Of a DNA stretch of 64,000 bases, positions 16,602 to 25,019 are shown piece after piece. This stretch comes from Roseburia hominis A2-183 (lineage in GTDB: Bacteria; Bacillota; Clostridia; Lachnospirales; Lachnospiraceae). Position 1 is the stretch's first letter, and each line of letters starts with the position of its first letter. The notes under the pieces are model-generated. The model was not told where the DNA came from. It saw only the letters and a list, made by a program, of their open reading frames with translations, and did not search any database. Location: assembly GCF_000225345.1 (NCBI RefSeq), contig NC_015977.1, positions 2,029,501-2,093,500 of the forward strand, read 5' to 3'. Both the position numbers and the translations under genes were made by a program.

Positions 16602-19313
16602 TTAATTCTTGTTGCGCTTGATCGCAAACTGACGCTTTAACGCATACGGTGCAATTGCTTTCAGTTTGTCCTCAGACTTCCACATACGGCTTGCATCCGG
16701 CAGATCACGTGTCAGATGGATCGCATCAAACTCACACTTCGTCGTACAGATTCCACAGCCGATACACTTATTCTCATCCACAACCGAAGCTCCGCAGCCG
16801 AGGCAGCGCTTTGCCTCTGTCTTGATCTGCTCCTCGGTGAGTGTGCAGCGCAAGTCGCGGAATGTCTCCTTTGCCACGCCGGCTTTTGTGCCCGGAATCT
16901 GGCGTTTTGCGTTGTCAAATGTCTCCACGTCGATGTTGTTCTTATCCAGCTCGATGAACTCTCTGCGGTTACGTCCGAGTGTTAAGCTCTGTCCCGGATT
17001 GACAAAACGATGCATGGATACAAATCCTTCTTTTCCTGCTGCAATGGCATCGATGGCAAAACGCGGTCCTGTGTATACATCACCGCCGACAAAGATATCC
17101 GGCTCTGCGGTCTGATAGGTTACCGGGTCAGCGATAGCTCCGCCGTTCGGTCTGATCTCCACTTTTGTTCCCTTTAACAGATCTCCCCAGACGATGGACT
17201 GTCCGATGGAAAGCAGCACGTTCTCGCACTCAACGGTCATCAGATCATTCTCATCATACTGCGGGTTGAAACGTCCGTCCGCATCCTTGACGGAGAGACA
17301 CTTCTTGAAGACGATTGCCTTCACTTTTCCGTTCTCTGTCAGAATCTCCTTCGGACCCCAGGAATTGTTTACGGAAATGCCCTCTTCCTCAGCCTCTGCC
17401 ACTTCATCCTTTGCCGCCGGCATGATGTCGCGGGACTCCAGACAGAACATGGAAACCTCACCGGAACCTGCGCGCAGCGCTGCTCTTGCCACATCGACTG
17501 CCACGTTACCGCCGCCGACAACGACGGTTCTTCCGGAAAGCTTTGTGCTCTCATCCAGGTTCACGCTTCTTAAGAATTCCACACCGGTCTTCACGCCATC
17601 AGCGTCCTCGCCCGGAACTCCGGCCTTGCGTCCGCCCTGTGCACCGATTGCCACGTAGAATGCCTTAAAGCCCTCCTCGCGGAGCTGCTGGATCGTCACG
17701 TCTTTTCCTACCTCTACGCCGCACTTGAAGGTAACGCCCATCTGGCGGAGAACCTCGATCTCTGCGTCAATGATATTTTTCTCCAGACGGAACGACGGAA
17801 TACCGTTTAACAGCATACCGCCCGGACGAGACTCTTTCTCGAATACCGTTACCGGATAACCCATCTTTCTGCAGTAGAACGCTGCGGAAAGACCAGCCGG
17901 GCCGCCGCCGACAATCGCAATCTTCTGCGGCAGATCCACGCCGGTTCCAAGATGGTTGACAATCTCCGGGATATAGCGCTTATCCGCATGCATCTCCTGC
18001 TCTGCGATGAATTTCTTGATCTCATCGATGGCTACCGCCTGATCGATCGTTCCTCTGGTACATGCATCCTCACAGCGGCGGTTACAGATAGAACCACAGA
18101 CTGCCGGGAACGGATTCTCGTTCTTGATCAGCTTTAAGGCATCCATGTATCTGCCTTCCGCTGCCATCTTCACATAACCCTGTACTGGAACGTGTGCCGG
18201 ACAGGCAGTCTTACACGGAGCTGTACCGGTCTCATAGCAGTTGATCTGGTTCTTGTCACGGTAATCTGTGCTCCACTTCTCCGGTCCCCACTTTGTCGCA
18301 TCCGGAAGCTCCTGCTTCGGATAAGTGATCTCACCGTTCTTTGTGCACAGCTTCTGTCCGAGCTTTGCAGCACCGGTCGGACAATACTCCACGCAGCGGC
18401 CGCATGCCACACAGTTTTCCTTGGTCACATGTGCGCGGTATGCAGAGCGGGACATGTTCGGTGTATTGAACAGCTGGGAGGTGCGCAGCGCGTTGCAGAC
18501 GCCGACTGCACAGTTGCAGATTGCAAAAATCTTATCCTCGCCGTCGATATTGGTAATCTGATGTACATAACCCATCTTCTCGGCGCGCTCTAAAAGCTCT
18601 AACACTTCGTCAAGCTCCACATAGTGTCCTCTTCCGGTCTGTACCAGGAAGTCTGCCATATCGCCGACACCGATGCACCACTCGCCCTCGATATCGCCGG
18701 TTCCCTCTCCGCGGACTCTCTGCTGCAGACGGCAGGAACACTGCCCGATCGCATACTTGTCCTTGTATTTTTTCAGCCAGTGGGAAATGTGTTCCACATC
18801 TGCAGATTCCTGCGCTGCCGGAATTGCCTTCTCTACCGGGATAACATGCATACCGATACCGGCTCCGCCGAGCGGCACCATCGGTGTCACCTTCTCTAAC
18901 GGAAGTCTTGACATATTCTCAAAGAAATCAGCGACCTCTGTGTGCTTTTCCACCTGCTCTTTGTTCATTACCATGAACTCGGCGCTTCCCGGTACATACA
19001 TCGGCAGAATGTACTGCTTCTCATGCTGCGGATTCTCCCAGTTGTACTCGATGATTCCGACAACCGCCATCTCCTGCAGCAGCTTCTCAAGCTCTGCCTC
19101 CGGCTTCTTGGTCTTCTTTGCCAGCTTCGGAAGGGTAATCGGCTTGCGCACGTCCATGCACAGTGCCACTTCCGCCATCTCATCGGTAACCACACCTGCA
19201 AGACCCCAGTATTCCGGATCGTTTACCGTGAGCTTCTCCATACCAAGCTTGTACGGAATACGGTCGGTAATCTTTTTCCCGAGCTTTAAAATCAGTTCTC
19301 TTTCTTCTGCCAT
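16602..19313 (-). CDS. Large FAD/NAD(P) oxidoreductase with multiple Fe-S domains (GltD-like)
   Basis: The 903-residue protein has several parts. Residues 1-295 form a winged-helix-like and cysteine-containing region (CSC at 192-194, CNC at 267-269). A 4Fe-4S motif CVACGRCVEYCP lies at 301-312. A GltD-type N-terminal Fe-S region spans about 360-450 (CKTACPAHVPVQGY, CGSICNRRCEDAC). The FAD Rossmann motif IVGGGPAG is at about 467-474 and a second NAD(P)-binding motif VVVGGGNVAVDVARAA follows. A C-terminal dicluster ferredoxin (CLGCG, CIGCGICTTKC) lies at about 837-866. It probably shuttles electrons between NAD(P)H and ferredoxin or another partner. Being flanked by hypB and hypA suggests a link to a nickel enzyme, but no partner is visible here. 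Confidence 0.8.
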   Translation of the reverse strand: MAEERELILKLGKKITDRIPYKLGMEKLTVNDPEYWGLAGVVTDEMAEVALCMDVRKPITLPKLAKKTKKPEAELEKLLQEMAVVGIIEYNWENPQHEKQYILPMYVPGSAEFMVMNKEQVEKHTEVADFFENMSRLPLEKVTPMVPLGGAGIGMHVIPVEKAIPAAQESADVEHISHWLKKYKDKYAIGQCSCRLQQRVRGEGTGDIEGEWCIGVGDMADFLVQTGRGHYVELDEVLELLERAEKMGYVHQITNIDGEDKIFAICNCAVGVCNALRTSQLFNTPNMSRSAYRAHVTKENCVACGRCVEYCPTGAAKLGQKLCTKNGEITYPKQELPDATKWGPEKWSTDYRDKNQINCYETGTAPCKTACPAHVPVQGYVKMAAEGRYMDALKLIKNENPFPAVCGSICNRRCEDACTRGTIDQAVAIDEIKKFIAEQEMHADKRYIPEIVNHLGTGVDLPQKIAIVGGGPAGLSAAFYCRKMGYPVTVFEKESRPGGMLLNGIPSFRLEKNIIDAEIEVLRQMGVTFKCGVEVGKDVTIQQLREEGFKAFYVAIGAQGGRKAGVPGEDADGVKTGVEFLRSVNLDESTKLSGRTVVVGGGNVAVDVARAALRAGSGEVSMFCLESRDIMPAAKDEVAEAEEEGISVNNSWGPKEILTENGKVKAIVFKKCLSVKDADGRFNPQYDENDLMTVECENVLLSIGQSIVWGDLLKGTKVEIRPNGGAIADPVTYQTAEPDIFVGGDVYTGPRFAIDAIAAGKEGFVSMHRFVNPGQSLTLGRNRREFIELDKNNIDVETFDNAKRQIPGTKAGVAKETFRDLRCTLTEEQIKTEAKRCLGCGASVVDENKCIGCGICTTKCEFDAIHLTRDLPDASRMWKSEDKLKAIAPYALKRQFAIKRNKN

Positions 19314-19401
19314 AACAGTCTCCTTTTTCCTTCGTTTTTCGTTGTTTTTCCTGTTTTTTTATTCTGTCTCGTCTGTTTTCGTCTTATATTTGCATAAATA
19401 G

Positions 19402-19422
19402 TGCGCACTCTAAGAGTGCGCA
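19402..19422. repeat. Perfect 9-bp inverted repeat between hypB and the oxidoreductase gene
   Basis: TGCGCACTC-TAA-GAGTGCGCA lies in the 161-base gap between the two genes. It could be an operator or a short attenuator-like stem; it has no T tract on either strand. Confidence 0.55.
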
Positions 19423-19474
19423 TACTCATAGCCTGTGTATACCCATAAAATATGTATGCCGCTTCCGGCAGTTT

Positions 19475-20143
19475 TTAATTATTCCACTGTTTTACTTCCG
19501 TGCGAAGCCAGTCGTACCACGCATCCATCCCCTCGCCGGTGCGGGAAGAGATCGGAATGATCTGAATGTTCGGGTTCAGCTTCTTCACGCGCTCTTTGCA
19601 TGCCTCGATGTCAAAATCAAAGTATGGAAGTACATCGATCTTGTTGATCAAAAGCACGTCGCAGATGGAAAACATTAACGGATATTTTAACGGCTTGTCA
19701 TCCCCTTCCGGAACGCTTAAGATCATGGCGTTCTTTACGGCTCCCGTATCGAACTCTGCAGGGCAGACCAGATTGCCGACGTTCTCGAGAATGGCGAGAT
19801 CCACGTCCTTTGTCTCGAGGCTCTCAATGCCCTGTCTCGTCATGTCCGCATCCAGATGGCACATGCCACCCGTATGGATCTGGATTGCCTTCGCGCCAGT
19901 CTGTGCGATCGTGTCGGCATCCACATCCGAATCGATATCCGCCTCCATGACTCCAATGCGCATCTCGTCTTTTAACGCGCCTATCGTCCGCACCAGCGTG
20001 GTCGTCTTTCCAGACCCCGGTGAAGACATCAGATTCAGAAGAAATGTTCTGTCTGCCTTTAACTCAGAACGAAGCACATCTGCTTCTCTGTCATTGTCTT
20101 CCAGAATGTTCTTCTTGATTTCAATCACCTTAAACTCACTCAT
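19475..20143 (-). CDS. hypB: Hydrogenase/urease accessory GTPase HypB
   Basis: HypB is a SIMIBI-class GTPase that assists nickel delivery. The 222-residue protein has the Walker A loop MSSPGSGKTTTL (about residues 39-50), the metal-site and switch region with GGMCHLDADM, and the guanine-specificity motif NKID. The start at 20143 (MSEFKVIEIKKNILED) matches the family; an upstream in-frame ATG encodes unrelated residues. It lacks the His-rich nickel-storage N-terminus found in some homologues. It is the first gene of the unit leading to the oxidoreductase and hypA. Confidence 0.94.
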   Translation of the reverse strand: MSEFKVIEIKKNILEDNDREADVLRSELKADRTFLLNLMSSPGSGKTTTLVRTIGALKDEMRIGVMEADIDSDVDADTIAQTGAKAIQIHTGGMCHLDADMTRQGIESLETKDVDLAILENVGNLVCPAEFDTGAVKNAMILSVPEGDDKPLKYPLMFSICDVLLINKIDVLPYFDFDIEACKERVKKLNPNIQIIPISSRTGEGMDAWYDWLRTEVKQWNN

Positions 20144-20217
20144 TCGTATGCCCCTTTCCCTGTGCCGAGGTATTCCTTTGTTCGGTTGCGTTCTGGTCAT
20201 ACCTCATGTTTGTCTAA

Positions 20218-20246
20218 ATTTTAACACACTTTTTCTGTGAAATCAA
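20218..20246 (-). promoter_or_regulatory. Promoter of the hypB operon
   Basis: TTGATT (20241-20246) and TAAAAT (20218-20223) with a 17-base spacer on the minus strand, about 75 bases before hypB. Confidence 0.65.
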
Positions 20247-20342
20247 CGCTATTTTGCACTATATTTACGGTTCTGTTTTTGTGCAATCTGCCATCTGGAA
20301 TCTGGTATGACCAGTTTTCTTGCCAGAAGACAGACTTTTTTA

Positions 20343-20370
20343 TGTAATAGGAAACTTCGTTCCTATTACA
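20343..20370. repeat. Perfect 11-bp hairpin downstream of feoA
   Basis: TGTAATAGGAA and its complement flank ACTTCG-like bases; outer T and A runs can extend the stem. It follows the feoA terminator. The rest of 20247-20342 shows no gene, only an 18-bp sequence at 20276-20293 repeated at 21816-21833. Confidence 0.6.
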
Positions 20371-20371
20371 C

Positions 20372-20409
20372 AAAAAGGAGAGCAGCGCAACAAGTGCTCT
20401 GCCCTCCTT
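20372..20409 (-). terminator. Terminator of feoA
   Basis: On the minus strand AAGGAGGGCAG pairs with CTGCTCTCCTT (one mismatch) and is followed by TTTG. Confidence 0.75.
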
Positions 20410-20413
20410 CTTT

Positions 20414-20626
20414 TTAAACCTGTATGCGGTCTGCGATTTCTTTTCCAAGCGCCACCCGCTCATTCTGCACCCCTATGATCAGACTGTCCCGCAGCTTACG
20501 GATGACCTGTATGGTCTCTCCCTCCTCCACGTGATGCTGGCGCAGAAAATCGACTGCCTCCGGCAGCCCGAACATCCACTTGATCGTACATATATCTCCT
20601 GCCTGTGCTTTTGACAATGCATACAT
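20414..20626 (-). CDS. feoA: FeoA-domain protein
   Basis: The 70-residue protein is a stand-alone FeoA (SH3-like) domain, a small cytoplasmic accessory of ferrous iron transport that works with FeoB. Features include a hydrophobic loop around CTIKWMFGLPEAVDFLRQHH and the C-terminal strands SLIIGVQNERVALGKEIADRI. The start at 20626 is chosen for the AGGAGGGGG before it. FeoB is not adjacent, so it may be an orphan copy or a regulator-like FeoA protein. Confidence 0.75.
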   Translation of the reverse strand: MYALSKAQAGDICTIKWMFGLPEAVDFLRQHHVEEGETIQVIRKLRDSLIIGVQNERVALGKEIADRIQV

Positions 20627-20649
20627 AAAAACCCCCTCCTTTTGTTCCC

Positions 20650-20679
20650 ATTGTAAGTACCTCAATATCTGTTAGTCAA
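20650..20679 (-). promoter_or_regulatory. Promoter of feoA
   Basis: TTGACT (20674-20679) and TACAAT (20650-20655), 18-base spacer, minus strand, just before the feoA ribosome-binding site. Confidence 0.6.
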
Positions 20680-20778
20680 TGAAAACATTTTTTATTATTA
20701 TTCGCATTTTTTATCATTTAAGCATGAATTTTCTGGCATTTTCATTTTTTCGTGATATGTACGACTAATCGTTTTTTC

Positions 20779-21011
20779 TCATTTTCGCTCAATCGCGTGC
20801 GAGGGACAGTTCTCACAGCAGTTCCCGCAACGGAAGCAATGATTCCGATGAATCCGGTACGGCGCGCCCTCCTCAATGCACCGCTGCGGACATACTGCCG
20901 CGCAGGCGTCGCATCCCATGCAGGCTTCCGTGATGTATATCCCTTCTCCTTTACACCGACATCCCCAAGCGTGTAAGTCTCCCGGAAAATCGGATTTAAC
21001 TTTATATCCAT
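20779..21011 (-). pseudogene. Remnant of a 4Fe-4S ferredoxin domain, frameshifted
   Basis: From the ATG at 21011 the frame reads MDIKLNPIFRETYTLGDVG and then loses sense. Shifting frame near 20945 (a missing G in GAAGGGAT) restores GIYITEACMGCDACAAVCPQ and then CFRCGNCCENCPSHAIERK before a stop at 20779: a typical two-cluster ferredoxin. In relatives this segment is the C-terminal domain of a pyridoxamine-phosphate-oxidase-like flavoprotein; the N-terminal flavin domain is absent here because an ATPase fragment begins 37 bases upstream. The gene is therefore truncated and frameshifted. A residual independent ferredoxin cannot be excluded if the shift is a sequencing error. Confidence 0.75.
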
Positions 21012-21047
21012 ATCTTCTATAATCGGAATATATTATCTCCTTCCAAA

Positions 21048-21443
21048 CTAAAACCCCAAGCTATCTGCATTAAGCAGAAAATATTTCATGCCCATGATTA
21101 CAAATCCTTCCTCATTTCTCCAAGGCTTTTTTGTTCCATTTACTATAATAATCTTCTTAAATGAATCCGGAATATTACGGAGTGAATTAAGTTCCTGTGT
21201 CTGCTTCTCCTCAGAAGTCATATCATAAGCTACCTGAATATAATATCTCTGACTCCCCTGGTTCACTACAAAATCAACCTCTAACTGCTTATGAACCCTC
21301 TTTCCCTCACTATTCTTTGCAAATACATCCACAATACCGACATCCACATTGTAACCACGCACAAGCAGCTCATTATAAACAATGTTCTCCATAATATGAG
21401 TCGGCTCCTGCTGTCTGAAGTTCAGTCTGGCAATCATCAATGA
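21048..21443 (-). pseudogene. C-terminal fragment of an AAA+ ATPase of the DUF4143 type
   Basis: The fragment starts in frame around RLNFRQQEPTHIMENIVYNEL and contains the DUF4143 nuclease-like end: HKQLEVDFVVN, RYYIQVAYDM and the terminal strand YFLLNADSLGF. Full-length members have about 400 residues with an N-terminal P-loop; here only about 130 residues remain. The upstream side abuts a transposase fragment at about 21440, so the N-terminal two thirds were replaced by an insertion and deletion event. Confidence 0.82.
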
Positions 21444-21815
21444 TAAGAACATTTGCACGATCCTCAGAATTCAAAGGAAGAATGGCATCCTTGATGATTC
21501 GGGTTGAAAGTATTGTTGTGAAACGGATCCAGTTAATCTGAATCATTTTCATAAAACGATATACAGTATCCTTCGCAAAATCAGGAGTGTTCCGTCGTGT
21601 GATCAGGTTCATGTACATGCTTCTGTTAGAAAAAATCAGCAGAAACAGATACTGGAAAATTTCCATTACTGGAACGCCTTTCTTTTTGTAGGCATTGGAC
21701 GCTTTCAAAGCTGAAGAAACATGAAATCTCGTAAAAATCTTTTGATAGATTTTGAAATCTGCTTATCATTTTGAGTTGCTTAGCGGAATGTTTTGCACAA
21801 TGAAACTTGGAATAT
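21440..21815 (-). pseudogene. N-terminal fragment of an IS4-type DDE transposase
   Basis: The frames contain a conserved transposase N-terminus: MEIFQYLFLLIFSNRSMYM, RRNTPDFAKDTVYRF, QINWIRFTTILSTRIIKDA and ANVLIIDD, where the last Asp pair is the first catalytic DDE position of this group. The sequence then passes directly into the ATPase fragment. The first ~40 residues (21700-21815) are in another frame, so the copy is frameshifted as well as truncated. It is an insertion-sequence remnant in opposite order to nothing intact nearby. Confidence 0.8.
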
Positions 21816-21833
21816 TTTTTGTGCAATCTGCCA

Positions 21834-21864
21834 GTATAAACTTAAATGCAAATCTTTTGACACC
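21834..21864. repeat. Insertion-sequence end, inverted copy of the element at 27.67 kb
   Basis: TATAAACTTAAATGCAAA, two variable bases, TTTTGACACCC. It matches the reverse complement of 27669-27698 with only two mismatches in about 30 bases and lies just outside the transposase fragment, so it is most likely the left terminal region of that IS. Confidence 0.75.
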
Positions 21865-21877
21865 CGAATCCTTTCAT

Positions 21878-21940
21878 AAAAAAAGAGCCTTCCATATCCT
21901 ATGAGATTAAATCTCAAAATTCAGATATCCGGCTCTTTTT
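21878..21940 (-). terminator. Terminator after the marR gene
   Basis: Long stem with AAAAAGAGCC pairing to GGCTCTTTTT around an AT-rich inner hairpin; T tract on both strands, so it may act in both directions. Confidence 0.8.
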
Positions 21941-21957
21941 CGTTTTCTTCAAAATTT

Positions 21958-22455
21958 TTAATTTTTACTTTTCTCTGTCAAATGCCGCGTAAGCGCTTCT
22001 TCTTTCAGCAACATTTCCATGATCTGTTCATATTCAAAGATGCACTGTAGTTCTTCCTCATTGAACCTGTTCAGGGCGATCTCATCCATCTGCCTGTGCA
22101 TACTTTCGTCGTATCGCTGGTGCTCTGTGTAAAACTGCTCTCCCTTTTCAGTCAGAAACGCAATGATCTGCCGTTTGTTTTCTTCATTCTTCCTGCGACA
22201 GACGTATCCTTTCTTCTCCAGACGTGATGCGATCTGCGAAACTGCCCCCTGTGTAACATTCATCTCTCTGGCAATCTCAGACATAGTACGTCCTTCACCG
22301 GGACCGATCGCGATCACAAAGTGTGCCTCTCTCATGTAGAGTTTATCACCTGCCGTATACTCACGGTCTGAATCCATATACTGTACAAAAGCTCTTGCTG
22401 TATTTCCCTGCTGATGTAATAACTTTCCGATTAATTTGATACGCTGTTCCTTCAT
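21958..22455 (-). CDS. MarR-family transcriptional regulator
   Basis: The 165-residue protein has the winged-helix core of MarR regulators: MSEIAREMNVTQGAVSQIASRLEKKGYVCR (helix-turn-helix, residues about 62-91) and the wing RRKNEENKRQIIAFLTEKGEQF. MarR proteins bind palindromes as dimers and are released by small ligands, often aromatic acids. The start at 22455 follows GGAGGGG. It lies downstream of the M20, malY and ridA genes on the same strand; the twin palindromes at the ridA promoter are the best candidate operator. Confidence 0.9.
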   Translation of the reverse strand: MKEQRIKLIGKLLHQQGNTARAFVQYMDSDREYTAGDKLYMREAHFVIAIGPGEGRTMSEIAREMNVTQGAVSQIASRLEKKGYVCRRKNEENKRQIIAFLTEKGEQFYTEHQRYDESMHRQMDEIALNRFNEEELQCIFEYEQIMEMLLKEEALTRHLTEKSKN

Positions 22456-22579
22456 CTCTATCCCCTCCGCATATAGAATTATTGCAGACAATTCCAAAAA
22501 TTGCAAGGAAACATTTTACGGCAGTAAGTTAATGTTCATTCAGCAGTAAAGCACTTGCTATTTTGCTGCGTATGATTTT

Positions 22580-23777
22580 TTATTTTTGCAGCATTGCAAC
22601 AAACTTCAGTGTAGAGATCACACCGGTAGATAATACTCCTTCATCCACATCAAAGAAACCATTATGATGTGCTGCACCCGAACCGTAGGACGGATTATTA
22701 ATTCCAAGGTGTGCCAGTACACTCGGACAAATTCTTCGATAGCAGGAGAATGACTCCGATGCATACCATGGCTCACAAGAGGAAACCGTTACGTTCTCCG
22801 GAAGTACCTCCGGCAATGCAGTGGAAATAAGATTTGAATAATACTCATCGTTGATCACTGGCGCACATAAAACACAGAAACGATCATCAAATTGTACCTG
22901 ACAATTATTCATTGCGGCCGTATGCTCTGCTACATTCTTAAAGATTCGGACAGCTTTTTCTCCTTCTTCATCATTGAAGAAACGCAGGGAACCAAGTATA
23001 TCCGCTGTGTCCGGGATGACATTTGGTGCTTCACCACCCTGGATACTGGTCACACCTAACGTAACCGTTCTTCCGGCAGTAATCTGATTGACCCAGGCCG
23101 TCGCTGTATTGGTCAGAATAGAGGCTGCACAAAATACAGGATTTACCGACATATCCGGTCTGGAGCCATGTCCCCCTCTGCCGATAACCTTAATGCCGAC
23201 TCCCGCAGCACCAGCCATTCGTGGACCGGCACTAACACAAATCTTTCCGGATTCAAGTCCTGCATAAACATGGATTCCCCAGCAAACGTCCACACCATGG
23301 GCGCTGAGTTGATTTAACATAGCCAATATTCCTCTGCCATCCTCTTCTCCTTCTTCAAAGCAGAAATAGATCACGCCTGTCAGATTATCACGTTGCTCTG
23401 CAAGAACACGCATAGCTCCTAATAACATTGCTGTATGGGCATCATGACCACATGCATGACTCGTATGTGGGTCATCGGACACTACAACACGAGGACCTGC
23501 AAGGTTATTTGGCTCCTCCGGTACCAGAAGCGCATCAATATCTGCCCGGAGCGCAATACGTGATCCTGGCTTCCCTGTGTCAAGAATTGCGATCCAACCG
23601 GTATCACCGGCTTTTTCATAAGGCAGACCGGCTTTTTTTAATCTCTTCTTCAATAAAAGCACTTGTCTTGAATTCCTTACCGCTTACTTCAGCAAAACGA
23701 TGAATGGTACGTCGGCTTTCAATCACATAATCCTGCTGTGCTTCTGCCTGCAGGCGGATTATTTCATTCGTCAGCAT
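22580..23777 (-). pseudogene. M20D-type amidohydrolase, frameshifted in an A7 run
   Basis: M20D enzymes remove acyl groups from N-acyl amino acids (hippurate, IAA-amino acids, N-acetylcysteine conjugates). The main frame has HACGHDAHTAML, FEEGEEDGRGI, GGHGSRPDMSVNP and GSGAAHHNGFFDVDEG, all expected two-metal peptidase motifs. The natural N-terminus begins at the ATG 23777 behind AGGAGGAGGG and reads MLTNEIIRLQAEAQQDYVIE to IEEEIKK, but seven A (T at 23633-23639) put it out of frame with KAGLPYEKAG; six A would give one protein of about 398 residues. The downstream frame could start at 23662 but would lack the first ~38 residues and has no ribosome-binding site. It is either recently inactivated, slippage-dependent or a sequencing error. 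Confidence 0.85.
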
Positions 23778-23830
23778 AAAAACCCTCCTCCTTTTGTTCT
23801 ACAAAGCTGCATTTATGTGCTTTTCTGAAA

Positions 23831-25012
23831 TTAGTTATTTAATACAGAAGCGATCCGATCCAGAGCCTCTACCAGCGTTTTTCTTGTACAGCCAATATTC
23901 AGCCTTAAATGACCTTCGCCGCCTTTGCCAAACCATGGTCCCGGTACACAGATCACTTCTTTTCCCATAATAATCTTCTTAATAATCTCTTCGTCTGTCA
24001 GTCCGGCACTGCCAAGATCCAGCCAGCATAAAAATGTACCCTGCGGTGCTGTAAATCCTACATTATGCTTTTGACACCACTCTGAAACAACCTCCACATT
24101 TCCCTGAAGGTAAACTAATAATTCTTCCAGCCATGCCTCTCCTTCCGGTGAATATGCCGCCTGTACCATCTCCAAACCAAACGTATTGGATGCGCTGTAT
24201 GAATAAGCATCAATCTCCTGATCATACTGTTTTTTCAGTTCTGCTGAAGAGCTGAAAATATTCGCAAGGCGAAGTCCTGCTACATTAAAGGTTTTTCCAA
24301 GAGATGTGCACAACAGATGCGGTGCATCACTTGCCAGCGCAAACGGTGTGTGAACATATCCTGCATATACAAGATCACTGTGGATTTCATCCGCGATCAC
24401 AAGGACATTGTTCTTTTTACAGATCTCACCGACACGGGCAAGTTCCTCTTTTGTCCAGACTCTTCCCACCGGATTATGTGGGCTACATAAAATCATAATC
24501 TTCGCATCCGGATCTGCTGCCTGTTCTTCAAGCAGTGGGAAATCCATCTCATATAGTCCATCATTACAGATCAGGCCATTGTTCACCATTACTCTTCCTG
24601 TTTTCTTGATCAGTTCTGCAAATGGATCGTATACAGGTTGCTGAATAATAACTTTATCTCCCGGATTACTGAATGCACGGATTGCAACATTGATCGCACT
24701 GACAACGGTCGGCATCATGGAAACAAGGTCCGTATGGATCTTCATTCCAAATCGCTTATCAAACCACCAGGTTAATGCATCATAATACTCTTGCTTATAA
24801 GAGCAATAACCAAAAATCTCTTTATCGGCTCTTTCTTTGATGGCTCTTACGATGCACTCCGGGCATGCAAAATCCATGTCTGCGATCCACATCGGGATCT
24901 CATTTTCCGAAACTTCTATCGGAAGATACCCCTTTAATCCTTCCGGGCGCCATTTCACATCACTTGTACTTCTACGATCGACCTCACGGTTAAAATCTAC
25001 GCTCATCTTCAT
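23831..25012 (-). CDS. MalY/PatB-type PLP-dependent C-S lyase or aminotransferase
   Basis: The 393-residue protein is a fold-type I PLP enzyme of the MalY/PatB branch, which cleaves the C-S bond of cystathionine and other cysteine S-conjugates to a thiol, pyruvate and ammonia. Seen are IPMWIADMDF near the N-terminus, LCSPHNPVGRVW (cofactor-binding Asn), VIADEIHSDL (Asp to the pyridine nitrogen) and SLGKTFNVAGLR with the PLP lysine. The C-terminal arginine for the carboxylate is in HLRLNIGC. Its gene is 7 bases downstream of ridA and 53 bases upstream of the M20 gene. RidA removes the enamine released by such lyases, which supports beta-elimination. A plain aminotransferase role is the alternative. 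Confidence 0.88.
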   Translation of the reverse strand: MKMSVDFNREVDRRSTSDVKWRPEGLKGYLPIEVSENEIPMWIADMDFACPECIVRAIKERADKEIFGYCSYKQEYYDALTWWFDKRFGMKIHTDLVSMMPTVVSAINVAIRAFSNPGDKVIIQQPVYDPFAELIKKTGRVMVNNGLICNDGLYEMDFPLLEEQAADPDAKIMILCSPHNPVGRVWTKEELARVGEICKKNNVLVIADEIHSDLVYAGYVHTPFALASDAPHLLCTSLGKTFNVAGLRLANIFSSSAELKKQYDQEIDAYSYSASNTFGLEMVQAAYSPEGEAWLEELLVYLQGNVEVVSEWCQKHNVGFTAPQGTFLCWLDLGSAGLTDEEIIKKIIMGKEVICVPGPWFGKGGEGHLRLNIGCTRKTLVEALDRIASVLNN

Positions 25013-25019
25013 TTTCCTC

